Positions 42,882 through 51,447 of a DNA stretch of 64,000 nt are shown one piece after another. Origin of the DNA: G958296245 sp963664035 (lineage in GTDB: Bacteria > Chloroflexota > Dehalococcoidia > Lucifugimonadales > G958296245); assembly GCA_963664035.2 (NCBI GenBank), contig OY760867.2, positions 1,426,001 to 1,490,000 of the forward strand, written 5' to 3'. Position 1 is the stretch's first letter. The number at the start of each line of letters is the position of its first letter. The notes beneath the pieces are model-generated. The model was not told where the DNA came from and made no database searches. It worked only from the letters and a program-made list of their open reading frames with translations. A program made the translations under genes and the position numbers.

Positions 42882-43442
42882 CTATAGCTCCGCGACCAAC
42901 GCCCGGATAACGTCGGGCTCCCAGTCGGTCACGGTCTTCTCCCTGACGTCAACCCGCAGCCTGAATGGCAGGCGCACCTCATAGGACTTGGCCGGTATCA
43001 GGGGGCCGATTGCCTGTTGCTCCGTCGGTTCCCGCGTCCTATCGACAATGACGACCTCATCCTGCCCAACTCGCCGTATCTCTATCGGTTCCCGCGTCTC
43101 ATTCGTAAACGCAAATGGCAGTAGCGGCACGTCTATCGTGACTCTCGCAGCCGCGGTCGCCGTGACGGTGTAGAGACTGTCGCTCTCACGGGTTGGAGCC
43201 GAGTAGGACCACTCCAGCCGCCTTCGTATCTGGTCGGCCAGTGTGTCCCCTGCCAGCTCGGGAGCGGGACGGACCTCCCGGACGACGAGATTGGCTACTT
43301 CATCGACGACCCCGTCGCCACTGCTGGACGTCCAGTCCTCAGCCACTTTCAGCGCGACCTCCGGACTGTCCTGGCCGCCGTCACATGCCAGGGCCAGCCA
43401 GCTTGAAGCCAGCAAGACCGCTGCGAGTGTAGATTTCAGCAT
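42882..43442 (-). CDS. Predicted lipoprotein, function unknown
   Basis: The protein has 186 residues from ATG 43442 (MLKSTLAAVLLASSWLALAC). A lipoprotein signal with its Cys near residue 20 precedes a secreted domain. VALKVAEDWTSSSGDGVVDE looks helical, then beta-strands follow, including VTIDVPLLPFAFTNETREP and EVRLPFRLRVDVREKTV. The family is not recognised. A longer upstream frame exists but has no start site support. Confidence 0.7.
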   Translation of the reverse strand: MLKSTLAAVLLASSWLALACDGGQDSPEVALKVAEDWTSSSGDGVVDEVANLVVREVRPAPELAGDTLADQIRRRLEWSYSAPTRESDSLYTVTATAAARVTIDVPLLPFAFTNETREPIEIRRVGQDEVVIVDRTREPTEQQAIGPLIPAKSYEVRLPFRLRVDVREKTVTDWEPDVIRALVAEL

Positions 43443-43513
43443 GTGGGCGGTCACTGTTTCACCGCTTAGGTCGCTGATGCGGAAGGCGCTCTCCTCACGC
43501 CTATATTCTACTA

Positions 43514-44266
43514 CTAATCGCGAAGCACGGCGCCGCCGTCCACGTGCAGGCACTGGCCGGTGATGTTGCCGGCGTCGTCCGAGGCCAGGAACGCCACAGC
43601 CTTCCCAACGTCCTCCGTGGACTGCGGGCGGCCCAGCGGGATAGTGTCCCTGTACCGCTCCAGGAACGCCTGGTAGGGGTCTTCGGCCCCCTTGACGACG
43701 AACTCCCGCTGGAACGCCGTCCAGACCGCGCCTGGGCAGACGGCGTTCACGTTGATGTTGTGGGGGGCCAGCTCGAATGCCGCGCCCTTGGTGTACCTCA
43801 GCACGGCGGCCTTGCTGGCGGCATAGGCGCCCCCGAGCCGCCGCGGCGAGTGTCCCGCCATCGACGCGATGTTGACGATCTTGCCGTAGCGCCGCTCCTT
43901 CATGTGCGGAAGCACCGCCTCGCAGCAATTCACCACTCCCACCACGTTGACCGCGAACGTGCGCTCCCAGTCGCCGGCGCCGCCGATCCCGGCGTTGTTG
44001 ACCAGTATGTCCACCTGCCCCAGGGTGTCGATCGCGCTCGACGTCGCCTCCGCGATCTGCTCTCGGTCCGTGACGTCCATCCTGAGCGCCGCGGCCCTGC
44101 GGCCCATCGCCTCTATCTCGCCGGCCACCGCCTGCGGCTCGCCGCTCGTGATGTCCGCGACGGCAACGTCGGCGCCCTGCCCTGCCAGCGCCAGCGCTAT
44201 GCCGCGCCCGATGCCCCGGCCGCCGCCCGTCACGACGGCCGTCTTCCCGGTAAGGTCTGCGAGCAT
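43514..44266 (-). CDS. SDR-family NAD(P)-dependent oxidoreductase
   Basis: The protein has 250 residues from ATG 44266, with GGAGGG upstream. The cofactor motif is TGGGRGIGRGIALAL, the structural NNAGIG motif follows, and the catalytic Ser is in NIASMAGHS and Tyr-x3-Lys in AYAASKAAV. It is a classical short-chain dehydrogenase of FabG-like type. The PGAVWTAF loop and closing VDGGAV are standard. The substrate is not predictable. It is the last gene of the minus-strand group after the PIN cluster. Confidence 0.92.
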   Translation of the reverse strand: MLADLTGKTAVVTGGGRGIGRGIALALAGQGADVAVADITSGEPQAVAGEIEAMGRRAAALRMDVTDREQIAEATSSAIDTLGQVDILVNNAGIGGAGDWERTFAVNVVGVVNCCEAVLPHMKERRYGKIVNIASMAGHSPRRLGGAYAASKAAVLRYTKGAAFELAPHNINVNAVCPGAVWTAFQREFVVKGAEDPYQAFLERYRDTIPLGRPQSTEDVGKAVAFLASDDAGNITGQCLHVDGGAVLRD

Positions 44267-44307
44267 GGGACCCTCCTTCCCTGGTCGCGGGCTACGTCGG
44301 CCCGCGG

Positions 44308-44718
44308 CTAACGCGGCAGCACGGCGAGCCCCTCGTTGGCGAACCCTCCGTCGAAGGTGAACACCGGAGCGCTCATCTCCCTGGCCGCGATCACGATCGT
44401 CCAGTCGACGAAGCTCAAGCCCAGCCCCTTAGCCGCCATGAATCGGCCCCAAGCTTCATCATGGAGCCTGCCATCGATCCAGAACACCCGCAGGTTTGAC
44501 TCCCGCCACTCCGAGAACTCCGAGACGACGCCGAAGCCCAATCGCCGGTGCAGAAGGGCCACCGTCTCGACCAGCGCATAGGACGTCGTCCACAACTCAT
44601 GATGTTGGTCCATCAACTGCCTGTAGGCAACGCTGGTCCTGAGGTGGAACAAATCGGTCTCAGCGCGCAGGGCGTAGAGGGCGGACGTGTCGAACATCAC
44701 ACGCTCATGTCCTGCCAT
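44308..44718 (-). CDS. PIN-domain ribonuclease (VapC-like toxin candidate)
   Basis: The protein has 136 residues from ATG 44718. The four acidic residues of a PIN nuclease are visible: Asp in VMFDTSALYAL, Glu in SYALVETVALLHRRLG, Asp in LSFVDWTIVIAA and Asp in FTFDGGFANEG. PIN toxins cleave tRNA or rRNA. It overlaps the upstream unknown gene by 14 nt, which itself overlaps a third small gene, a layout like a toxin-antitoxin operon though neither partner is a known antitoxin family. Confidence 0.82.
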   Translation of the reverse strand: MAGHERVMFDTSALYALRAETDLFHLRTSVAYRQLMDQHHELWTTSYALVETVALLHRRLGFGVVSEFSEWRESNLRVFWIDGRLHDEAWGRFMAAKGLGLSFVDWTIVIAAREMSAPVFTFDGGFANEGLAVLPR

Positions 44719-45043
44719 GTGGGTCCTGCATTGCAAGGTAGTCGTCGTGCCTGAGGGCCACATCCGGCATCGGGTCCCTGCTTGCTCCAACGAACGCCAT
44801 CAACTTGCGCCTCTCCCTGTACTTCCTCGGGTCGATGCTTATCGACACGAGCCTTTCGTTTCCATCGAAGTTGAGGAACACGCCCCTGATTACCGAGACG
44901 CGCTCCTGAACTGGGCCCCCGCTCCCGTCTACGAGCGGCACTGTGGCGTCCGACTTGTACGACCCCGGCGCCTTGCCGATGGCTGCCTTGACCAGGCTCT
45001 TCAGCACCTCGTATCCCATCTCGTGGACAGGTTCCTGTCCCAT
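44705..45043 (-). CDS. Small unknown protein between PIN toxin and helical protein
   Basis: The protein has 112 residues from ATG 45043; ATG 45019 (MGYEVLKSLVKA) is an alternative with smaller overlap. It contains VSVIRGVFLNFDGNERLVSI and SIDPRKYRERRKLMAFVG. No clear DNA-binding motif is seen. Its ends overlap genes on both sides, so it belongs to a three-gene unit and may be an antitoxin or adaptor for the PIN protein. The assignment is by context only. Confidence 0.55.
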   Translation of the reverse strand: MGQEPVHEMGYEVLKSLVKAAIGKAPGSYKSDATVPLVDGSGGPVQERVSVIRGVFLNFDGNERLVSISIDPRKYRERRKLMAFVGASRDPMPDVALRHDDYLAMQDPHGRT

Positions 45044-45333
45044 CCGTAGTGCAGGTTGCTGTCCCTGATCAGCGCGGCGCAGTGCCGCAACCCGATCACG
45101 GCCTCATCGGCCGTAATCGTATCCTCATCCAACTTGTCCAGAGCTTCGGTCAATCCGGCTCGATGGTGGGAAAGCTCCTGCTCCGTGAGGCCGGCGTGGT
45201 TCCAACTGTTTCGCCTCGTAGGCTCTTCCCGCATGAGCTCGGCCGCGCCGGGCAGGTAATCGCTGAAGCCCTTTGGGTCCTCGTTGTACTTGGCGTGAAG
45301 CAGGTCGATCAGTAATTCCTCTTTGGTAACCAC
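45001..45333 (-). CDS. Small helical protein, first gene of the PIN cluster
   Basis: The protein has 110 residues from GTG 45333, with AGGAG 7 nt upstream. It is acidic and helical: TKEELLIDLLHAKYNEDPKG, EQELSHHRAGLTEALDKLDE and DEAVIGLRHCAALIRDSNLH. It overlaps the next gene by 43 nt (19 nt if the shorter start is used). Function is unknown; a toxin-neutralising or complex-forming role is only suggested by gene order. Confidence 0.55.
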   Translation of the reverse strand: MVTKEELLIDLLHAKYNEDPKGFSDYLPGAAELMREEPTRRNSWNHAGLTEQELSHHRAGLTEALDKLDEDTITADEAVIGLRHCAALIRDSNLHYGWDRNLSTRWDTRC

Positions 45334-45517
45334 TTGCCTTCTCCTGGCTGTCCTCTCCGTAGCGCATGCACGATTCGATGTTACCAGAACTTCGGCATGC
45401 GTACCCCGATCACGGGGCCGGCGACACGGCGTTTCCACCGCTCACGCGCCCGGCGTATGGAAATCGTGGCCGCCATTTGCGAGAATGGGGCGAGCTACGA
45501 TACGGGGCGGAGCCGTC

Positions 45518-46483
45518 ATGCAGTACGTAAACTTCGGAAGGGCGGGCGTCAAGGTCTCCAGGATAGCGCTGGGCATGGGCCTGCGCGGGATAGGCGACGC
45601 CGCGGAGGCCGCCAGGTTCGTCGAGTACGCCATCGACCGCGGCGTCAACTTCATAGACTGCGCGAACAGGTACGGCCTGCTCGACAACCGCGTCGACGCC
45701 CGCGGCACCTCCGAGCAGGCGCTCTCCAGGGTGCTCAAGACCAGGCGCGACGACGTTGTGCTCACGACCAAGGTCAGGGGCCGGATGGGGGAAGGCCCCA
45801 ACGACGAGGGCCTTTCCAGGTACCACATCCTCCGCGAGATCGACCGCTCGCTGGCGCGCCTCGGCACGGACCACGTGGACGTATACCTGCTGCACGGCCC
45901 GGACCCGGAGACGCCGATGGACGAGACGCTGCGCGCCCTGGACGACGTAGTTACGCAGGGCAAGGCGCGGTACGTGGGCTGCTGCAACTTCCAGGCGTGG
46001 GAGGTCTGCAAGGCGCTGTGGGGCGCCGACCGGCTCGGCATGGACCCGTTCGTGTGCGTCCAGGACCACTACAACCTGCTGTACCGCGGCCTGGAGACCG
46101 AGATGTTCCCCTTCCTGCGCGATTCCGGCCTGGGGCTGATGGTATACAGCCCGCTGGCGGTGGGCCGCCTCAGCGGCCGCTACAGGCCGGGGGAGAACCC
46201 GCCCGGCGGCTCGCTCTGGAGCCACTTTTCCCGCGAGGACTACGACGCGGGCTTCCCGGTGCAGGCAGGGGCGGTGCTCGACGCGCTCGAGGAGATCGCC
46301 GCGGGCAGGGGAGTCACGCCCGCACAGGCCGCCCTGAACTGGGTGCTCTCCCACGGCGAGGTGACCGCCGCCATCACCGGCAGCGACTCCGTGGAGCTGC
46401 TCGACGACACCCTGGCGGCGCTGGACTGGGAGCTGGACGCCGAGGAGCGGGCCAGGCTCGACCGGGTTTCCCAAGCACTTTAA
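45518..46483 (+). CDS. Aldo/keto reductase
   Basis: The protein has 321 residues from ATG 45518, with GGAG 6 nt upstream. The catalytic tetrad is visible: Asp in NFIDCANRYGLL with its Tyr, Lys in VLTTKVRGR and His in VDVYLLHGPD. The late NADPH-binding part ends in AAITGSDSVELLDDTLAAL. A Cys-rich patch (YVGCCNFQAWEVC) is unusual. It reduces an aldehyde or ketone of unknown identity and stands alone. Confidence 0.92.
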   Translation: MQYVNFGRAGVKVSRIALGMGLRGIGDAAEAARFVEYAIDRGVNFIDCANRYGLLDNRVDARGTSEQALSRVLKTRRDDVVLTTKVRGRMGEGPNDEGLSRYHILREIDRSLARLGTDHVDVYLLHGPDPETPMDETLRALDDVVTQGKARYVGCCNFQAWEVCKALWGADRLGMDPFVCVQDHYNLLYRGLETEMFPFLRDSGLGLMVYSPLAVGRLSGRYRPGENPPGGSLWSHFSREDYDAGFPVQAGAVLDALEEIAAGRGVTPAQAALNWVLSHGEVTAAITGSDSVELLDDTLAALDWELDAEERARLDRVSQAL

Positions 46484-46547
46484 CGGCCCGGCTCCCACGC
46501 GGTCCAGCGCGCACGGAGCCAGGGCGAATCGAGGAGGTCCTTAACGG

Positions 46548-46790
46548 ATGACCGCAACCAAGCACACGGCCGGGCCCTGGAGATACAACGAGCTCAGCGC
46601 GAACAGGATACTCGGCCCCGACGACCAGGTGGTGGCCGCCATCTACGGCGGCTTCGTAGGCTCGGACGAGCAGGAGGCGAACACCCGGCTGGTCGCCTCG
46701 GCCCCGGCGATGTACGGCTACGTCTCGAAGAGGGCGTCCGAGGGAGACCAGGACGCCGCGGCCCTGCTCGCCTCCATAGACGGGGCCTAA
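46548..46790 (+). CDS. Small phage-type protein (HTAGPW / APAMY family)
   Basis: The protein has 80 residues from ATG 46548, with GAGGAGG upstream. It has the layout of a small protein common in phages and prophages: KHTAGPWRYNE near the start, a VVAAIYGG-type strand, and ANTRLVASAPAMYGYV. The function of that family is unknown. It follows the aldo/keto reductase by 64 bp, with its own ribosome binding site. Confidence 0.6.
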   Translation: MTATKHTAGPWRYNELSANRILGPDDQVVAAIYGGFVGSDEQEANTRLVASAPAMYGYVSKRASEGDQDAAALLASIDGA

Positions 46791-46792
46791 CC

Positions 46793-47263
46793 TCAGCCCG
46801 GCGTCCGCCCTCCGGACCCCGCGCCCTCCGCGCCGATGGCGCGAGAGAAGTCCCTGAGCTCGGCGGCGAGGTCCTCCGCCGAGACGCGGTCGACGCCCTT
46901 GACCAGCGACGCAAGCTGGGGGTCCATCACGGACGCCTCCGAGAACAGGTCGCGCAGGCCCGCGTCGAGCGGGCCGTCGCTGCCATAGGAGTCCGCCCGG
47001 TCGGGGGACGGCGCCGCTGCGGCCTCGGCCGCTTCCGGCTCCGGCGCGGCGGGCGCGGCCTGCTCCTCGCGCTGCGTCGGCGGGTCGGCCTCCATTTCAG
47101 GCGGGGAGACCGTGGCGGCGCCGGCCGGCCCGGGATCTTCGGCCTCGGCGCTGGCGGGCTCAGCCGCGTTCCCGGTCTGCGGTCCTTCCTCCTCGCCCGC
47201 GTCGGGCTGCGGCATCAGGTAGCCCAGGCCCTTCTTGGGTATCACGTAGTCCAGTATGTTCAT
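46793..47263 (-). CDS. Unknown low-complexity protein at the distal end of the archaellum locus
   Basis: The protein has 156 residues from ATG 47263, 9 nt after arlJ. A short conserved-looking head (MNILDYVIPKKGLGYLMPQP) leads into an Ala/Glu/Pro-rich disordered region (~25-95), then a helical tail with LRDLFSEASVMDPQLASLVK and VSAEDLAAELRDFSRAIG. No membrane helix. Tight linkage to arlJ makes it a candidate accessory or scaffold protein of the bacterial archaellum. The family is not recognised. Confidence 0.65.
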   Translation of the reverse strand: MNILDYVIPKKGLGYLMPQPDAGEEEGPQTGNAAEPASAEAEDPGPAGAATVSPPEMEADPPTQREEQAAPAAPEPEAAEAAAAPSPDRADSYGSDGPLDAGLRDLFSEASVMDPQLASLVKGVDRVSAEDLAAELRDFSRAIGAEGAGSGGRTPG

Positions 47264-47272
47264 CGAGACTCC

Positions 47273-48781
47273 CTATCCCCCTCCCAACAGCCTGCTCGCC
47301 ACGGGCGGTATCAGCATCATGTTGGCGCCCGAGATCAGGCAGGTCGTGCTCAGCGTCAATGCGATCTTGAGGTTGTTGCCGCCGGCCGCGAACTTCGCCG
47401 CCAGCGCGTTCGATACGGTCAGCACCATGATCACAATCGTAATCATCGACGATATGAGGGTCAAGTTCTGCGACGCGAATATGTTCAGCCCTGGCGGTAT
47501 GGCGGAGACCGCGGACAGGCCGCCCTGGGAGCCTACGATCTCCGACGTCACCTCCGTTAGCTGGTTGTTGAAGGTGATGATGATCTGCAGGATGAAGAGC
47601 ATCAGCCCCGTCATCGCCGCGTGCAGCGGCACTATCAGGTAGCCGAAGCTGTTCGCCGTCAGCGCGCGCAGCTCCCGCAGCTCGGCCACCCGCGTCGCGT
47701 ACGCCGACGCGATCTCCCCGCACTCCTCCGCGTCCGCCCCAAGCTCCACCCCGTCCACCAGCATGTCGCTAGACCGCCGCAGCAGCTCGTTGCCGGTCTC
47801 CTCCTTGAACCGCTGCCACGACAGCGCGATGGGCATCTCGTGGGAGAGCCGCGTCCGCAGCCTCTCTATGTACGGCTGGAGCGTGCCCAGGGAGGCGGGG
47901 TTTATGTTGTTCAACGCGCTCGACAGGGTGGACCCGGTCGCGCCCGCTATCGATCCCAACGAGCGCGTGAAGGTCGCCACCTCCTCGTCGATCTTGCGCA
48001 CGCGCCTATCGTCCCGCCGCGCGAGGTAGCCCACCGGAAGCAGCGCGACCCCGATTACGACGAGCGCCAGCCCCAGGTTGTCCCCCAGCACGTAGAGGAA
48101 CGACGCCGCCATCGCCGCGACCGGCACGACGGTGCGCAGCAGGAACTTGGCGCGCGCCCTGTCCGGCGGCCCGTCGCCGTCGCCGTCGTAGGTGATCTGC
48201 TCGTAGGGCGCCGTGCGCAGTATCAGGTACACGCCGGCGCAGGCTATCAGCACCATCGTGACGCCCACGATCATCACGAACCTCTGGTCCAGCGACCCGA
48301 GCAGCGTCGATACGAGGGCGACGATCACGATCAGCGTCACCGAGACCATCATCGCCGCGTAGGCGTCCGTCCACTTCTTCAGGTTCTCGACGCTCCGGCT
48401 GTACTCGTTCGCGTAACGCCCGCCCTCGATGCGCGCCTCCTCGCGTATGAAGGCGTGCTCCGACTCGCCCGACGCTATCGTGTTCGAGAACCTGAGCAGC
48501 AGGCTCTTGACGTTGGGCGCGCGCGCCTTCTCCGCCACCATCTGGAGCGCCCGCACGTACTCGATGCCCAGCCGCTGCGCCAGCAGCGCCGCCTGCTCGA
48601 AGAAGACGGCCGTCTTGAGAAAGCGCAGCTCCCCCGCCGTCCGGATGATCGCGTCGCGCGGAAGCTGAGCCGCCGCCAGCACGCCCATGTACGTCAGGTT
48701 CGACAGCAGGTCGAAGCTGATGACGATATTGTCGGAGGAGACCCGCTTGATTCGCTTTGTAGATGGGTCCTTGGCGGCCAT
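47273..48781 (-). CDS. arlJ: Archaellum membrane platform protein ArlJ/FlaJ (TadC/T2SSF-like)
   Basis: The protein has 502 residues from ATG 48781. An N-terminal cytoplasmic region (LSNLTYMGVLAAAQLPRDAI) precedes several membrane helices (about 140-260 and 395-500), with two T2SSF-type cytoplasmic helical domains (e.g. FEQAALLAQRLGIEYVRALQ and SLGSIAGATGSTLSSALNNI). ArlJ is the only polytopic component of the archaellum motor and couples to the ArlI ATPase. The gene order H-I-J is kept. A 153-bp repeat-containing gap separates it from arlI. Confidence 0.9.
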   Translation of the reverse strand: MAAKDPSTKRIKRVSSDNIVISFDLLSNLTYMGVLAAAQLPRDAIIRTAGELRFLKTAVFFEQAALLAQRLGIEYVRALQMVAEKARAPNVKSLLLRFSNTIASGESEHAFIREEARIEGGRYANEYSRSVENLKKWTDAYAAMMVSVTLIVIVALVSTLLGSLDQRFVMIVGVTMVLIACAGVYLILRTAPYEQITYDGDGDGPPDRARAKFLLRTVVPVAAMAASFLYVLGDNLGLALVVIGVALLPVGYLARRDDRRVRKIDEEVATFTRSLGSIAGATGSTLSSALNNINPASLGTLQPYIERLRTRLSHEMPIALSWQRFKEETGNELLRRSSDMLVDGVELGADAEECGEIASAYATRVAELRELRALTANSFGYLIVPLHAAMTGLMLFILQIIITFNNQLTEVTSEIVGSQGGLSAVSAIPPGLNIFASQNLTLISSMITIVIMVLTVSNALAAKFAAGGNNLKIALTLSTTCLISGANMMLIPPVASRLLGGG

Positions 48782-48806
48782 CGCGCTCCACCAATCCGTC
48801 CGGCCA

Positions 48807-48929
48807 GCGCCGCACGTTCACCGCACGGCTTCGCCTCCAACCATATCGTAGGGGCGGGTTTTGCGCCGCGCGTTCACCGCACGGCTGCGCCGCCATCCAT
48901 CTCGTAGGGGCGGGTTTGAAACCCGCCCA
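48807..48929. repeat. Tandem 56-bp duplication ending in a palindrome, between arlI and arlJ
   Basis: Copy one (48807-48862) and copy two (48863-48918) differ at about six positions. Both run from GCGCCGC to TCGTAGGGGCGGGTTT. The second ends in GGGCGGGTTT-G-AAACCCGCCC, forming a palindrome. Confidence 0.9.
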
Positions 48930-48934
48930 ATCCC

Positions 48935-50659
48935 CTACCGGAAGAATCCCTCCCGGTACGCCTTCGCCATCACCGAGTAGAAGTCCTTGAATCCGGTGTG
49001 CCCCGACTCGACCAGCCTCTTCAGCACGCGCGTCCGCTGCTCCAGCTCGCCGTAGATCCGCCGACGGTTGTTCGGCGAGATCCCCCGCTTCGGGGATACC
49101 ACGTGCTCCAGCAGGTAGCTGTTGTGGTACCCCACGAACTCTTGCTCGTCCGTGTAGGGGTTCCACCTGAATATCTCCACCAGCGAGAACGAGTCCGTCG
49201 ACGGGTCGTACCCGATGATCTCGTTGATGCTGATGAGCCGCCTGACCGGGCTGCCGTTGGGCAGCGCCACCTGGCTCGTCACCACGACCACGTTCAGGAT
49301 GTCGATGTACGTCCTGGGCACGTTGATGGGACTGCCCGTCAGCCGCTGGATCAGCTTCTCCACCGACGAGGCGTGGAACGTCGCCATGCAGGCGTGCCCG
49401 GTCTGCATCGCCTGGAAGGCGACCGCCCCCTCCTCGCCGCGTATCTCCCCGATGATGATCTCGTCCGGCCGCTGCCGCAGCGACGCCTTCAGCAGGTCCA
49501 TCATCGTCACCGACGCCCCGGACGCCTCCCGCGTGCTCCCGCGCACCACGCTCCGCGTCCAGTTCGGGTGAGGCACCTGCACCTCCGGCGTGTCCTCGAT
49601 AGTCACGATCTTAGCGTTGGGCCGTATGAACGCCGTCATCGCGTTCAGGAGCGTCGTCTTACCCGACGCCGTCTCCCCCACCACGAAGATGTTCAGCCCC
49701 TCCCTCAGCATGAACGACAGGTAGGCCGCCATCTCGTAGCTCAGGCTCCCGAACCCGACCAGGTCCAGCAGGCTCAGCGGCTCCGTGGCGAACTTCCTGA
49801 TCGTGAAGTTGCTCCCACGCTTCGACACGTCGCCCCCGAAGACTATGTTCACCCTAGAGCCGTCCGGCAGTATCGCGTCCACGATCGGCTCCCGGAACGT
49901 CACCGGCCGCCCTATCTTCTCCGACAGCCTCAGCACGAACCGGTCTATCTCCTCAGGCGTCGCGAAGCTTATGCTCGCCTTCAGCCCGCCGAACACCTTG
50001 TGCTCTATGAACAGAGGCCCGACCCCGCTGCAGCTTATGTCCTCTATCTGGTCGTCCGAGATCATCGGCTCCAGCGGGCCCATGCCCGTCTTGTCCCGCA
50101 CGATCATGTACTTGATACCCTCGAGCTCGGCCTCGGTGACCCGTATCTTCTTGCTCGTGCTCCTCCCGAGCACGCGGCTGAAGATGCCCCCGGCCGCCTC
50201 CCGCGCCTCGCACACCTTGTCCACCAGCCCGGTGAGCACCTCGGCGCGCCGCTCCTTGTCCTCCGCCTCCTCCAGCGCGTCCACGTAATCGACCATCCGC
50301 CGGTCCACCTCCTGCATCAGCTCGTCGAGCCCCGGGATGCCGTTAGGCTCTATGGCGATGTAGAAGTCGCGGGCGTCGTTGTCGTCCGGCTTGATGTGGA
50401 TGAATATCCCCTTGCCCGTCGGGTATATCAGGTTTGGGCGCGATATCTCCTTGTGCTTGCGCCCCAGCACGGGCGCGTACTCCGGCGGCCCGATCTCCTC
50501 CACGCCGGAGGTGTGCAGGTACGCCCACAGGTGCGGCTGCGCCTGCGACTGCTCCTGCAACTCGGTCGGAAGCATACGGAACAGCGGGCAGTCGAACGGG
50601 TCTCCCGCCGAGTGCGCGTGCCGGGCCTCCTCCGGGCTGATCTGTATCCGCGTCGTCAC
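48935..50659 (-). CDS. arlI: Archaellum motor/assembly ATPase ArlI/FlaI
   Basis: The protein has 574 residues from GTG 50659, with GGAGGAAGCGGGAGA upstream. The N-terminal domain carries CPLFRMLPTELQEQSQAQPH. The type II/IV secretion ATPase core has Walker A FVVGETASGKTTLL near 325, the Asp-box/arginine-finger region, Walker B DEIIIGEIRGEEGAV near 400 and the His-box in ATFHASSVEKLIQRL. The DPSTDSFSLVEIFRWNP segment is typical of the archaeal branch. ArlI hexamers power assembly and rotation. It follows arlH by 19 nt. Confidence 0.94.
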   Translation of the reverse strand: MTTRIQISPEEARHAHSAGDPFDCPLFRMLPTELQEQSQAQPHLWAYLHTSGVEEIGPPEYAPVLGRKHKEISRPNLIYPTGKGIFIHIKPDDNDARDFYIAIEPNGIPGLDELMQEVDRRMVDYVDALEEAEDKERRAEVLTGLVDKVCEAREAAGGIFSRVLGRSTSKKIRVTEAELEGIKYMIVRDKTGMGPLEPMISDDQIEDISCSGVGPLFIEHKVFGGLKASISFATPEEIDRFVLRLSEKIGRPVTFREPIVDAILPDGSRVNIVFGGDVSKRGSNFTIRKFATEPLSLLDLVGFGSLSYEMAAYLSFMLREGLNIFVVGETASGKTTLLNAMTAFIRPNAKIVTIEDTPEVQVPHPNWTRSVVRGSTREASGASVTMMDLLKASLRQRPDEIIIGEIRGEEGAVAFQAMQTGHACMATFHASSVEKLIQRLTGSPINVPRTYIDILNVVVVTSQVALPNGSPVRRLISINEIIGYDPSTDSFSLVEIFRWNPYTDEQEFVGYHNSYLLEHVVSPKRGISPNNRRRIYGELEQRTRVLKRLVESGHTGFKDFYSVMAKAYREGFFR

Positions 50660-50678
50660 TCTCCCGCTTCCTCCGCGC

Positions 50679-51386
50679 TCACGCCCTCGCCCTCGATATG
50701 GGGATTATCCGCATCCCGATGCCGGGCTCGATGGCAAAGCTGACCACGCTGCCCGTGGGCATGTCCGCGCCCTTGATCTTCGCGATCTCCATCGTCTTCA
50801 CAAGCTCCGACGCCCCGTGCTCCACCAGCAGCTTCAGATGAGCGTCGCACACCGAGCTGACCCTGGTCAATATACGCTCCTCGAAGGCGTGCGGATGCGC
50901 CGTGCATATGATCGCCCTGCCGCTGTCGCATATCGCCTTGCACCGCGAGAAGAACTCCAGGATGTGCTCGTCCGACGACCTCGGCAGGAACGTGCTCAGC
51001 GAGTCGAGCACCACCACGTCGTGGCTCGGCAGGCTATCGATGTGGTCCCCCAGCATCGAGTACGCCACCTCCGGCTCCTGGAACTTGCTGGCGTCCACCT
51101 GGTATATCCGCAGCATGTCCAGCAGGAAGTAGTCCCGCACGTCCATGCCCAGGCTCTCCATCTGCCGCAGCAGGCTCTTCACCGTGTTCTCCGTCGTGTA
51201 CACGATGGCGCGCCCGTTCATGCTCAGGGTGCCCCAGAGCAGGTGCTGCGTCAGGGTGCTCTTCCCCGAGTCGGACTCGCCCTCGATCAGCGTCAGCGAC
51301 CCCAACGGGATGCCGCCGCCCATCTTCCGGTCCAGCTCGCCGCTGCCGGTCGATATGACCCGAATCTGGCTCCCCCGTTCGTTCAT
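50679..51386 (-). CDS. arlH: Archaellum KaiC-like ATPase ArlH/FlaH
   Basis: The protein has 235 residues from ATG 51386. Walker A is LIEGESDSGKSTLTQHLLWG near 35, with the D-S-G-K-S form typical of ArlH. VVVLDSLSTFLP near 122 is Walker B. The RecA/KaiC fold without a second KaiC domain matches ArlH. It binds ArlI as a nucleotide-dependent regulator of motor assembly. It starts 61 nt after the stator-like gene and is followed by arlI. Confidence 0.94.
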   Translation of the reverse strand: MNERGSQIRVISTGSGELDRKMGGGIPLGSLTLIEGESDSGKSTLTQHLLWGTLSMNGRAIVYTTENTVKSLLRQMESLGMDVRDYFLLDMLRIYQVDASKFQEPEVAYSMLGDHIDSLPSHDVVVLDSLSTFLPRSSDEHILEFFSRCKAICDSGRAIICTAHPHAFEERILTRVSSVCDAHLKLLVEHGASELVKTMEIAKIKGADMPTGSVVSFAIEPGIGMRIIPISRARA

Positions 51387-51447
51387 GGCGACGCCTCGGG
51401 GGTAACCAAGGTGGATTGGCGAATGACTATGTTCGGCTTGGAACTGG

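Noticed and set aside
47621..50743. Large plus-strand frames opposite arlJ and arlI
   Set aside because: They are Arg/His/Pro-rich with no motif; they are by-products of high GC on the strand opposite the arl genes.
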